DNA of 34,646 nt, from the NCBI GenBank assembly GCA_964390695.1, contig CAYMKI010000017.1, positions 1-34,646 on the forward strand, read 5' to 3'. This DNA is from CAWACC01 sp964390695. Its GTDB lineage: Bacteria > Chlamydiota > Chlamydiia > Chlamydiales > Parachlamydiaceae. Both the position numbers and the translations under genes were made by a program. Under the pieces are notes generated by a model. It did not search any database. It had not been told where the DNA came from and was given only the letters and a program-made list of their open reading frames with translations. This document shows positions 1 through 7,406 of the stretch, piece after piece (the first letter of the stretch is position 1; every line of letters starts with the position of its first letter).

Positions 1-1003
1 GGATTAGCGAGCTAGGATCTTTGTGCAGTAAAGTTCCCCCTCCAAGGGTGATTGATGTGACGTTCGGCATGGGGAAGTTTAATTTCACCCCCTGCAGGTC
101 CGTATTGCCAATCTGTCGGATGGGGAATCCACGCTGTACGAGGCCGATATCTGTAGAGGTGCCGCCGATATCTACAATGATGGCCTCTTCACATCCGGCT
201 ATTTTGGCTGCTCCGATAAAGGAGTTGGTAGCTCCGGCTGATAAAGTCAGGACAGGAAATAGCAAGGCTTGTTCCAGAGATATACGGCTGCCGTTGTTCT
301 GCGTCAAATGCATGGGACAGTGCAGTTTCAGCTCTTCACAGATGAGCTTTAAGCGGCTGAATCCTTGCACAATCACACTGTATAAAGCCGCATTTAAGAG
401 GGCGGCATTTTCGCGTTCGATGAATCCGGTGCCTCCCAAGTGATGCCCGAGGGTGATGGGCAGTGAGGGTCCGAATTTATTTTGCAGAAATTCTGCCGCC
501 ATGAGCTCTTGCTCAGGGTACAGAGGTGAGAAGACGCCATTAATGACAAGGCTTGCCGCGCCGGCATTCAACAGGCTTTCGGCAGCATTTTCCACTTCCT
601 GTAAATTGAGGGGGATGAGTGTGCGGCCGTCGCATTCGTAGCCGCCATGTGCCTGCATCCAGCCTGCAAGAACTTGTTGACGCAGGTCTGGTGGCCAGTC
701 AAAACAGGGGGGCAGGGTCATAGGTTGGTGGCCGGCCAGCCGTATGAGGCCCACGGTATTGAGTCCTCGCCGTTCGATCAGGGCGTTGAGGGCGTGCGTG
801 GTTCCAATGGAAATTTCAGCTATGCACTCTGGGGGTATATTCGCCTGCTGAAGTAATTTCGTGAGGGCTTTTTTGAATCCGTGTTCGAGAGGAATAGTTG
901 TGGTGACTTTATTCCAGACGATGATTTTTCCTTTTGGGTCTACCAGTACGGCGTCGGTGTGGGTGCCTCCGATATCTATGCCGATTTTATATGTGTCTTG
1001 CAT
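1..1003 (-). CDS. Hydantoinase/oxoprolinase subunit A-like protein (3' end outside window)
   Basis: I read this reverse-strand frame directly: it starts at the ATG at 1001-1003 and stays open to the window edge (334 codons), so the C-terminal part is missing. It has two ASKHA-type phosphate-binding loops typical of the HyuA/oxoprolinase family: IGIDIGGTHTDAVLV near residue 7 and IVDIGGTSTDIGLV around residue 280. Family members use ATP to open hydantoin-type or 5-oxoproline rings in the cytosol. An AAGGAT ribosome-binding site lies just upstream (1013-1018) and the stop of the DUF917 gene is only 13 bp away, so the two are co-transcribed. HyuA-like proteins next to DUF917 proteins often occur without HyuB. 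The substrate cannot be told from sequence. Confidence 0.9.
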   Translation of the reverse strand, partial: MQDTYKIGIDIGGTHTDAVLVDPKGKIIVWNKVTTTIPLEHGFKKALTKLLQQANIPPECIAEISIGTTHALNALIERRGLNTVGLIRLAGHQPMTLPPCFDWPPDLRQQVLAGWMQAHGGYECDGRTLIPLNLQEVENAAESLLNAGAASLVINGVFSPLYPEQELMAAEFLQNKFGPSLPITLGHHLGGTGFIERENAALLNAALYSVIVQGFSRLKLICEELKLHCPMHLTQNNGSRISLEQALLFPVLTLSAGATNSFIGAAKIAGCEEAIIVDIGGTSTDIGLVQRGFPIRQIGNTDLQGVKLNFPMPNVTSITLGGGTLLHKDPSSLI

Positions 1004-1016
1004 GCGAATATAATCC

Positions 1017-2051
1017 TTATAAGTTAAAATATTCCGGTCCGACCCGCTTTAAGCCTTCCGGTGTTTTCCATATGCTAGGGGAGGGGAGCGTGACGAGGTC
1101 GACGCGTTGTCCATAGGCTAGGTCTGAACTAGTGACTGGCGTGCCGGTTTCTTGTTCTACGAGCATGAGGATATCGGGCGTTGCGGCTAAGGAGGTATTG
1201 CCTTGCCTTACGGAGAGAAATTCGTTTTTGTAGAAGATGTTGAAAACCTCTCCTTGATCGTTCTCCACATAGCAGGTGCCGTTTAGAAAGCCCCCCTCGA
1301 TTTTATAGTCTATATCTTGAATCGTTCCCGAGGCTAATTTGGCGCCATTTGCGGCAGCTATCAAAGCTTGTGTCGGATCTTCCTGATTCTCTCTAGCTTG
1401 CCTGATAACCTTGCCTAGGTGGATGGCGTGGGTGATGCTTTGGGGAATGGCGGTTCTTCGGGCTTCCTCTCCATGCATTAGATACAGTGCAGCGGCAGCT
1501 CGAGAACCCATCCCGATGGCGGTTTGTCGGGCTAATCGTTCGACAGTATGCGCATCTTGCGCGTTGATGATGACGCTGTTACCGAAAGCATCGGCAAAAA
1601 ATGCTGGAGCAGGGGAGACGCCATGCAGACTAAAGACGCTCATCTGCAGTTCTGGGAAGGCTCGCCCTATGCTGTCGGCATTCAACACTGGCAGTCCTAA
1701 GATGGCTCCTGCGATGATGGGAGTAAAGGCGTTGGCACCACCGATCTCTGCCGGCATTAAGACAGAGGGCTTTTTTCCAAAGTACTTTTGGATTTGACTT
1801 TGTAATGCCATAAATTCCTTGCCGCTGGCAATTTTTTCCGTAGCGACCAGTGGGGCGCCCATAAAACCTATCGGTACCACTAGATCTGCCTCCGAAATCT
1901 CCTCGAGTTCCAGCATAGTAACCGGTTGAAAATTTGAGCAGCAGTACTTGGCCATCAGTAGATTGTAGGAAGGGGATCCTCCGCCTCCCGATCCAAGAAT
2001 GGCAGCTCCTAAAGCTAGGTTTTCAAGATCATCCAACGATAACGTTCTCAT
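1017..2051 (-). CDS. DUF917 / S-methyl-thiohydantoin desulfurase-like protein
   Basis: This is a 344-residue protein of the DUF917 family, now named after S-methyl-thiohydantoin desulfurase. The N-terminus (LEDLALGAAILGSGGGGSP-like, residues 7-26) and the segment PAEIGGANAFTPIIAGAILG (about 99-118) are typical of the family. Members are cytosolic and are usually encoded beside hydantoinase/oxoprolinase proteins and a permease, exactly as here. The start codon overlaps the end of the permease gene by 23 bp and the stop lies 13 bp before the HyuA-like start, so the three form a transcriptional unit. A role in breaking down a hydantoin-like heterocycle is inferred from the family and the neighbours; the real substrate is unknown. 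Confidence 0.85.
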   Translation of the reverse strand: MRTLSLDDLENLALGAAILGSGGGGSPSYNLLMAKYCCSNFQPVTMLELEEISEADLVVPIGFMGAPLVATEKIASGKEFMALQSQIQKYFGKKPSVLMPAEIGGANAFTPIIAGAILGLPVLNADSIGRAFPELQMSVFSLHGVSPAPAFFADAFGNSVIINAQDAHTVERLARQTAIGMGSRAAAALYLMHGEEARRTAIPQSITHAIHLGKVIRQARENQEDPTQALIAAANGAKLASGTIQDIDYKIEGGFLNGTCYVENDQGEVFNIFYKNEFLSVRQGNTSLAATPDILMLVEQETGTPVTSSDLAYGQRVDLVTLPSPSIWKTPEGLKRVGPEYFNL

Positions 2052-3240
2052 GTTTTTCTTCTTTTTTAAATACAGTTATGCAAAAGGTTAATACCATGGC
2101 GGTTAAGCAGGCATCCAGCAGGGGGATCGTGCTTAACGTTATCTGCTGGGCTAAAGCAGCTAACCCCACCAGCGAGCCCGCGGCCCAGAGTATGAGCAGT
2201 CTTTTTTGTTCTCCGGGCGTTGAGGTAAAGCAGAACCCGAGCTGATTCAGCAGATAACGCATCAATAGGGTGCACCCCATGCTTCCCACAAAAATGCCTA
2301 TAATTTGCAAAACTAGCGTAAAATAATTCAAGATTTGCATCATAGCCAAAAACATTCCGCAAGTTCCAATTAGCACCATTCTTTTGCGTTCCGATACCTT
2401 TGGCAGCAGTGTGCCTAAGCAATTGGTTGCGGAATACAGGTTGGTGATGTTGGTGGTCCATCCGGCCAGCAGAAAAAAGGCGCATACCCATAAGTTCCAG
2501 ATCAGGCTATCGGAACGCTGTAGCGATTCGACCAGGGTGCCGCCGTTATTTTTTAAGCATAAGTATACCCCAAGAAATTCAACCAGTGGCACGGCGATGA
2601 CCAAGAACACCAAGACAGCCAGAATGCCATCACGGCGGGAACGAGCATGGCGAAAATAGGTGGGCATATCAATCACCGCAGTAATTCCGGTAGCTATTGC
2701 GATAGAAATCCCTTCGATGCCAAGAGGGCGATTATCCAAGAAGGATTCTTGAGGGCTGACGGCATAGGCGGCATATCCCATTGTTCCTACCAAAAGCGGC
2801 ATGCTGAGCGACGAAAGGAAGCTTAATCCTCGTATACCGAAAGAGGCTACACAGATTATCAAAAGGCCCAATAGAGTTGCGCTGAAATATGAAGGCATTA
2901 GCCCAGGGAATATAGATTCGAGGCTAAGCACCATCATATTAAGCTGCAGGCCAAACCAGCAGGTTTTTGAAAACAAGAGAGCACATGCAAAACACCGGGC
3001 GCCATTTTTTCCAAAATAATGCATGGCATTATCTGTAGTGGGCAGCTTGCGCTCAAAGCTCATTTTAGCCGAAAGGCAAGCCAGAGCCAGCAGCACCAAA
3101 TTGCCGGCGATGATGGCTAGACAGGCGGAATGGAATCCATACTTATTAAACAAAAGATGCCCGACCATGATCACCGGCAGGCATATGGCGCCGCCGACTT
3201 CGATGCTGGCTAACTGTTTCCAAGAGAGGGTGGTGTTCAT
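2029..3240 (-). CDS. NCS1-family permease (CodB/cytosine permease-like)
   Basis: A 403-residue polytopic membrane protein with roughly 11-12 hydrophobic segments. The opening (LASIEVGGAICLPVIMVGHLL, residues about 10-30) and the motif GWTTNITNLYSATNCL in the second half match the CodB branch of the nucleobase-cation-symport-1 family, where W-T-T-N...NLYSA is a recognisable signature. NCS1 proteins import purines, pyrimidines, hydantoins or related ring compounds with a cation. The gene overlaps the DUF917 gene by 23 bp and begins 21 bp after the stop of the 463-residue unknown gene. Neighbouring hydantoin-type enzymes suggest uptake of a hydantoin-like ring; a nucleobase is the alternative. 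Confidence 0.8.
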   Translation of the reverse strand: MNTTLSWKQLASIEVGGAICLPVIMVGHLLFNKYGFHSACLAIIAGNLVLLALACLSAKMSFERKLPTTDNAMHYFGKNGARCFACALLFSKTCWFGLQLNMMVLSLESIFPGLMPSYFSATLLGLLIICVASFGIRGLSFLSSLSMPLLVGTMGYAAYAVSPQESFLDNRPLGIEGISIAIATGITAVIDMPTYFRHARSRRDGILAVLVFLVIAVPLVEFLGVYLCLKNNGGTLVESLQRSDSLIWNLWVCAFFLLAGWTTNITNLYSATNCLGTLLPKVSERKRMVLIGTCGMFLAMMQILNYFTLVLQIIGIFVGSMGCTLLMRYLLNQLGFCFTSTPGEQKRLLILWAAGSLVGLAALAQQITLSTIPLLDACLTAMVLTFCITVFKKEEKHENVIVG

Positions 3241-3261
3241 GTTGTTCCTTTAGACTTTAGT

Positions 3262-4653
3262 TTATATTGAGGGTTTTAGTTCATCGGCCACGGTGTTGAC
3301 ATACACGTGTTTGACGAGAAAACTGCGAGGATTTTCTTCGCAAAACCCTTCTCTCTCCGCGCGCTGCTTCAGGCCTTCGTGCATATGCCTAAATACTATG
3401 ATGCCTTCCATGTTGTTTGCTCCGGGAAACAAGCTGTTTTTGAGCGTTTGCTTGGATTGAGGGGTTCCGGCTATTTCGTGAAGATGAGCTTGGACACAGC
3501 GTAGCTTATCCGAGAGCGAGGAGTCTTCAGTCAGACGGTTTAGCTTTTGCAGGCTTTGTTCAAACAAAGCTTTTTTGGTGGTGCCCATAACATTTTTTTC
3601 TTCATCTTTATGAAAAAACGGGATCTGCTTGGTCTTATCTGTGTATTGCGGGTGGTGGGCTGCATTGGCTAGGATAATTTCCATGAAGCGGCTATGAGGA
3701 TATCTGAGGAGTGTATCGGAGGCTCCTAGAAGATCTTGCAGAAGCTGCTCGGGGTCTTTGGTGTCATCATCAGAAACCCCATCAAAGACTACAGCCGCTC
3801 GATCTAAGTGGAGTTCAGGCTTAATAGACACAAATCCTTTCTCGGGGTGACCCTTAAGAAGAATTTTGATGGTTTTCCCAGATGGACGGTGTTGAAGGCT
3901 TAAGATCGTGAGCTTTTCCGTTTGACGCATTCTTTCCAGTATAGCTAAGACATTAAACGTAAAAGGGGTGCATCTTAAATTTGCCTGCGCGACAATGTTT
4001 TTGTCTCCCAGTAAATTTTTCAAGCTGTGGTGCATGTTATCATCTGCGAATTTCAATTCCGCAGTCTGCTGCTGGACCCTTTTTACCGATAGGTTAACTA
4101 ACGATTCTTTGAGTTTAAAACCGATTTTATCTAGAAATATAGAATTCACTTTGTTTGCTATATTGGCCATTTGCGTTTTTGAACGGTCTGTGCTATCGCG
4201 GGTAAGTGTCAAGATGTAGCTATTGATAAGAATTTGATCTTCGGCGTTTAAAGCTATTGAGGAAGAAAGGATTTGTTTGAGCAGAGGTTCTCCTTCCAAT
4301 GAGGGGTCTGAAATCTTAGAAATATCGATGTTTTTTAGTTCCTCTTTTAATACATCGTGGAGTCGTTGTAATCTAAGATGCGATTGCTTTAGGCTTTCTT
4401 CGTAGATCTCTGCTAACGCGAGGGCTCGTTTTTGGCAGGCTGTATCACCAGCAAGAGCATCAAATTTTTTTAGATGGCCTTTGGTAAATTGCTCTAAGGC
4501 CTCGCAAGATAATTCTAAATAGCCTTTAGCTATTTGAGTGATTTCCTCTCGGCGCTCCGAAAGAGATTTGATTTCTTTAATATCTCCTAATGGGAGGCAA
4601 TTATTAATAATTGCCTGGGATAAAAGTGTGTTGTTTTTGGATATGTTATTCAT
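3262..4653 (-). CDS. Hypothetical helical protein lacking tryptophan
   Basis: I do not recognise this 463-residue protein. There is no signal peptide or membrane segment. Residues about 25-125 and 190-215 look strongly alpha-helical and possibly coiled-coil; the middle (about 225-290) looks more mixed. It has no tryptophan at all in 463 residues, although four or five would be expected. The start is supported by a TTAGGT stretch upstream. It is the first large gene behind trpR and the tryptophan-codon leader, and the permease starts 21 bp after its stop, so it is probably part of that transcription unit. It could be a soluble effector-type protein; this is only a guess. Confidence 0.75.
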   Translation of the reverse strand: MNNISKNNTLLSQAIINNCLPLGDIKEIKSLSERREEITQIAKGYLELSCEALEQFTKGHLKKFDALAGDTACQKRALALAEIYEESLKQSHLRLQRLHDVLKEELKNIDISKISDPSLEGEPLLKQILSSSIALNAEDQILINSYILTLTRDSTDRSKTQMANIANKVNSIFLDKIGFKLKESLVNLSVKRVQQQTAELKFADDNMHHSLKNLLGDKNIVAQANLRCTPFTFNVLAILERMRQTEKLTILSLQHRPSGKTIKILLKGHPEKGFVSIKPELHLDRAAVVFDGVSDDDTKDPEQLLQDLLGASDTLLRYPHSRFMEIILANAAHHPQYTDKTKQIPFFHKDEEKNVMGTTKKALFEQSLQKLNRLTEDSSLSDKLRCVQAHLHEIAGTPQSKQTLKNSLFPGANNMEGIIVFRHMHEGLKQRAEREGFCEENPRSFLVKHVYVNTVADELKPSI

Positions 4654-4805
4654 TAATATTACCTAAGTATGAATTTTTGATGTTTTTAAATAATAAGCGC
4701 AAAGCGTTAGCGTGCAGGTTTCGCCTGCGCATATTGCATAGACTGCGCTTGCAGCTGTTTGAGCTGCATAAAAAAATATATGGGATTAAATGTAGGGAAA
4801 TAGGC
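4654..4805 (-). promoter_or_regulatory. Hairpin-rich leader, possible tryptophan attenuator
   Basis: Read on the minus strand, the 152 nt between the leader-peptide stop and the 463-residue gene hold several inverted repeats: a perfect TGCAGCT/AGCTGCA hairpin with a 5-nt loop (4768-4750); GCAGG/CCTGC with a CGAAA loop (4728-4714); and an outer pair AAGCGCA (4750-4744) with TGCGCTT (4701-4695), followed by TTATTATTT. GCGTTA at the leader-peptide stop (4812-4807) can also pair with TAACGC (4709-4704). These pairings partly exclude one another, as in attenuators. The U-tract is interrupted by A residues, so termination here is not certain. Confidence 0.5.
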
Positions 4806-4913
4806 TTAACGCCACCAAAAAGAACGAAGAGAAACGGAGGAAGGATGAATGACAGACTGCAGTGGATCAGGATTCAAAGTCTGCATGAACAAATGTTCAA
4901 TGTGAGTATTCAT
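4806..4913 (-). CDS. Putative tryptophan leader peptide (TrpL-like), 35 residues
   Basis: A short ORF that starts at an ATGA overlap with the trpR stop codon (ATG 4913-4911, TGA 4912-4910) and has an AAGGA ribosome-binding site inside the end of trpR. The 35-residue product ends in Ser-Phe-Trp-Trp-Arg-stop, with two adjacent TGG codons (4817-4812) just before the stop. E. coli TrpL likewise has Trp-Trp-Arg near its end. The position between trpR and the following gene, the tandem Trp codons and the downstream competing hairpins all suggest a ribosome-stalling leader that senses charged tRNA-Trp. Many chance short ORFs exist in bacterial leaders, so expression has to be shown. Confidence 0.65.
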   Translation of the reverse strand: MNTHIEHLFMQTLNPDPLQSVIHPSSVSLRSFWWR

Positions 4914-5188
4914 AAATTTTCCTTTAGTAAAGCCGAGATCTCCTCATCAATGACCTTTAAGGCGTTGGAACCGCGCGTAATCTGTGAAATGCTCACATGG
5001 AAATGCTCAGCAATTTCACGTTGGGTGCGTTGGCCTTCCAATAAGGTCTTAATGATCTGATAACGAGAGGATAGCGTTCTTTTTTCCTCGAAGGTCAAAA
5101 ATAAGTCGAAGAGCTTCTTTAATTGATCTGGCGATTTAGCTTTTAGGCATAATTTTGCAAATGCGGTCCAATTGTCTTCGTGGCTCAT
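4910..5188 (-). CDS. trpR: Trp repressor TrpR
   Basis: A 92-residue protein of the TrpR family, close to the usual length of about 95-108. The helix-turn-helix spans roughly residues 55-77 and ends in ITRGSNALK, nearly identical to the E. coli ITRGSNSLK. Residues matching the E. coli corepressor pocket are present: Thr32 (T44), Arg42 (R54), Arg72 (R84) and Gly73 (G85); Ser88 is replaced by Ala76. TrpR binds DNA when loaded with L-tryptophan. A palindrome lies in its own promoter (5206-5225), so it probably represses itself. The TGA stop overlaps the ATG of the putative leader peptide. No trpA or trpB gene follows in this window. Confidence 0.93.
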   Translation of the reverse strand: MSHEDNWTAFAKLCLKAKSPDQLKKLFDLFLTFEEKRTLSSRYQIIKTLLEGQRTQREIAEHFHVSISQITRGSNALKVIDEEISALLKENL

Positions 5189-5205
5189 AATTTTCCTTGT
5201 ATAGA

Positions 5206-5225
5206 TGTAATGTTACACCATTACA
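5206..5225 (-). promoter_or_regulatory. Probable TrpR operator in the trpR promoter
   Basis: TGTAATGTTACACCATTACA is a perfect 7-bp inverted repeat (TGTAATG/CATTACA) with a 6-bp spacer, centred 27 bp upstream of the trpR start. It overlaps the spacer and the -10 element of the predicted promoter, the classic site for a repressor. The half-site differs from the E. coli CTAG-type half-site, so recognition by this TrpR is inferred from position alone. Confidence 0.6.
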
Positions 5226-5239
5226 GCAATATTTGTCAA
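5210..5239 (-). promoter_or_regulatory. Sigma-70/66-type promoter of trpR
   Basis: On the minus strand a perfect -35 hexamer TTGACA (5239-5234) is followed after 18 bp by TAACAT (5215-5210), which matches TATAAT at four positions. The trpR start codon lies about 20 bp beyond, behind an AAGGAAA ribosome-binding site. The palindrome at 5206-5225 overlaps this promoter. Confidence 0.6.
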
Positions 5240-5388
5240 GAGATGATAGAAAAAAAAGAAAGATGACAATAAATATTTTCAATTTTATAGTGAAGTTTTA
5301 GGGGGATACTCTATTTGCTGCAATATGTTTGCACTTGGCGTGTTCGCAGAAAATATTGCTCAATCGAGTGAAAAAGGCAGGTGTAGAG

Positions 5389-5871
5389 ATGAGCAAGTCT
5401 ATTTATTCTCTAATTCTAGCGGGTTTGTGCACAGTAGGGCTAGATTTATCCGCCGCCAATACAGCTTCGCAGACGATTACTTTTTCCGTCAATGCTATCA
5501 CGGAAGTGGCTGTTTCCGGAGATCCTCCGGCCCTCACGGCGACTTCAGCACAAGCCGGAACAGATCCCGCTGATGTGACCGATAGCTCCACTTTTTATGC
5601 TTTGACTACAAACGGCAGTGCTGAAAAACTGACGGTGTCTTTAAGTGCTCCCATGCCTACGGGCACGATTTTGTACGTGCAACTTGAAGCTCCCGACGGA
5701 GGTCATTGCATGGGTGATATTTGTTTAGATACTTCCTGTCAAAATGCTGTATGCGGCATTACGCAGGTAGCTCAGTCCAATTTGCAAATATACTATTTAT
5801 TTCAATCTACGATCAATGCAGGTGTAATACCTATCACTTCTCGGGTGGTGACTTTTACCCTTGCACCATAA
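5389..5871 (+). CDS. Secreted pilin-like protein with extra cysteines
   Basis: A 160-residue protein with a signal peptide (about residues 1-23, ending LSAA) and a beta-rich mature part. I chose the ATG at 5389, behind AGGTGTAGAG, because it gives a proper signal peptide and the same length, 160 residues, as the two relatives at 9596 and 10109. It shares with them the pattern TITFSVNAI..VAVSGDPPALT..SAQAG near the N-terminus, a central TTNGSAEKLT strand, MPTGT, and a closing strand VVTFTLAP. Unlike them it has four cysteines in the middle (HCMGDICLDTSCQNAVC). It is encoded alone on the plus strand, away from the chaperone and usher-like genes. It may be a specialised or tip subunit; this is a guess. 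Confidence 0.75.
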   Translation: MSKSIYSLILAGLCTVGLDLSAANTASQTITFSVNAITEVAVSGDPPALTATSAQAGTDPADVTDSSTFYALTTNGSAEKLTVSLSAPMPTGTILYVQLEAPDGGHCMGDICLDTSCQNAVCGITQVAQSNLQIYYLFQSTINAGVIPITSRVVTFTLAP

Positions 5872-5946
5872 TTTTTTTTCGTTATATTAAAAAAATAACT
5901 ATATATTTTCGCTAATTAGTCAACTTTTTATCCAGGAGATATGCTT

Positions 5947-7308
5947 ATGTGGAAGATTAGCCCCTTGAAGCGGGGAGTGAAAACCTTTTCATTCTTTGCC
6001 TTTTTTCAATTAGCCGCCCTGAATATGCTAGAGGCTCAGCTGGTGTGGACGCCGGCCTCGAGCATCTCTTTGCCTGGCAATAACGCGCTAAGCCCTCAAG
6101 TTTGTGTAACTCAGAAAGGGTATGCGAATGTAGTTTGGTCGCGGGCTAATGGCAGTAATTTTGTGGTGGAAACCTCCGTAGCAAAAATAGGTGGAGATTG
6201 GTCCAGTCCATTTAGGCTTTCTTATCTAGGGCAAAATGCTTTTTTTCCAGTCATAGCGACGGATAATAATGGCAATACAACAGCCTTGTGGTCGCGCGCC
6301 AATGGAACCAACTATGTCATTCAAGCCGACTCTAAACCTTCGCATCAAAACTGGTCAGCGCCTTTGAGCATATCCGGTACAGGCCCTGTACATGGCGATG
6401 CTGTCAAACCGCAAATAGGGGTAGATCCTCAAGGTTTGCATGTGGCTATTTGGCACAAAGACAATGGCATCAACAATGTCATCCAGTGTGCTCAAAAGAG
6501 AGGAAACGGTGCTTGGGATAAACCCATCAATCTGACGACCGCTAATCCTAATGGATTAGGCGATATCAATCCGCAAATTGCCATAGATAACAACAGCAAT
6601 GCCATCGCCGTGTGGATCAATGACTCCACTTTGACCCTGCGCGGAGCCACCAGAGCGGCCAGCGGCAAGTGGTCGGTGCCGTTTGATATCTCGGCTGCCG
6701 GAAACCTGATCAGCTCGCCTACGGTGGGGTATGATGGCAAAGCGAATGTGTCTGTAGCATGGACAAGGCATGATGGGCAAACTTATATCGTACAGACAGC
6801 TAGCAAATCAGCTAAAGGAATTTTTTCAGCACCAGTGAACCTATCCCTTCCCGGCCAAGATGCAATTCAACCGCAGCTGGCAGTGGATGCTAGCGGCAAC
6901 AAAGTAGTGGTGTGGCATCGCTTCGATGGCACAAATACAATTGTGCAAGCCAGCATACAACCTGTCAGGGGGTATTGGTCTATTCCTGTAGATCTTTCCC
7001 TTCCCGGCCAGGACGCTAGCGATCCTCAGGTACAAATAGACGGGTCCGGCAATATCATCGTGATCTGGAAAAGAAGCGATGGCAGTAATTTTATCATCGA
7101 AGCTACCCAGAGTGTGATCGGAAGTTCTTCATGGACCACGCCTGTAGCCCTGTCAAACCCCGGAGAGGACGCCATGACGCCTCAATTGGCCTTAAGCTCG
7201 ACGGGAAATGCCGTGGTTGCATGGCAACGTTCGGATGGTTCCAACAGCATCATTCAAGCTGCATTTGGCCTCACCAGCGTTGGTGGAAAAAAAAATAAGA
7301 ATAACTAA
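5947..7308 (+). CDS. Secreted eight-repeat beta-propeller protein 1
   Basis: A 453-residue secreted protein. ATG 5947 is preferred over ATG 5941 because the AGGAG at 5934-5938 is then 8 bp away rather than 2. After a signal peptide (ending LEAQ) it consists of eight repeats of about 50 residues with the pattern P-Q-(I/V)-x-x-D-x-x-G-N-x-x-x-V-W-x-R-x-D-G-S-N-x-I-(I/V)-Q-A followed by W-(S/T)-x-P-(V/L)-x-L-S. The repeat phase suggests that the N-terminal WTPASSIS strand closes the last blade. The C-terminus is a lysine/asparagine tail (GGKKNKNN). The function is unknown; a surface or secreted binding protein is likely. A close paralogue follows at 7407. Confidence 0.85.
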   Translation: MWKISPLKRGVKTFSFFAFFQLAALNMLEAQLVWTPASSISLPGNNALSPQVCVTQKGYANVVWSRANGSNFVVETSVAKIGGDWSSPFRLSYLGQNAFFPVIATDNNGNTTALWSRANGTNYVIQADSKPSHQNWSAPLSISGTGPVHGDAVKPQIGVDPQGLHVAIWHKDNGINNVIQCAQKRGNGAWDKPINLTTANPNGLGDINPQIAIDNNSNAIAVWINDSTLTLRGATRAASGKWSVPFDISAAGNLISSPTVGYDGKANVSVAWTRHDGQTYIVQTASKSAKGIFSAPVNLSLPGQDAIQPQLAVDASGNKVVVWHRFDGTNTIVQASIQPVRGYWSIPVDLSLPGQDASDPQVQIDGSGNIIVIWKRSDGSNFIIEATQSVIGSSSWTTPVALSNPGEDAMTPQLALSSTGNAVVAWQRSDGSNSIIQAAFGLTSVGGKKNKNN

Positions 7309-7327
7309 ATCGGAGTGCTTGTCAAAT

Positions 7328-7368
7328 TGAAAGCTTTCTCGAATTGAATTTAAATACTAAAGCTTTCA
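7328..7368. repeat. 10-bp inverted repeat between the propeller genes
   Basis: TGAAAGCTTT (7328-7337) and AAAGCTTTCA (7359-7368) are perfect inverted copies separated by 21 bp, 20 bp after the stop of the first propeller gene. No T-run follows, so it is not a standard terminator. It may stabilise an mRNA end or be an operator for the second gene. Confidence 0.4.
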
Positions 7369-7406
7369 GTTTGCAGGCATCTTTATTGCAATGGAGGAAT
7401 TAGTGT

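Noticed and set aside
4744..4768. Hairpin TGCAGCT/AGCTGCA as a simple terminator of trpR
   Set aside because: No T-run follows on either strand in the needed place; it fits better as one part of a multi-hairpin leader.
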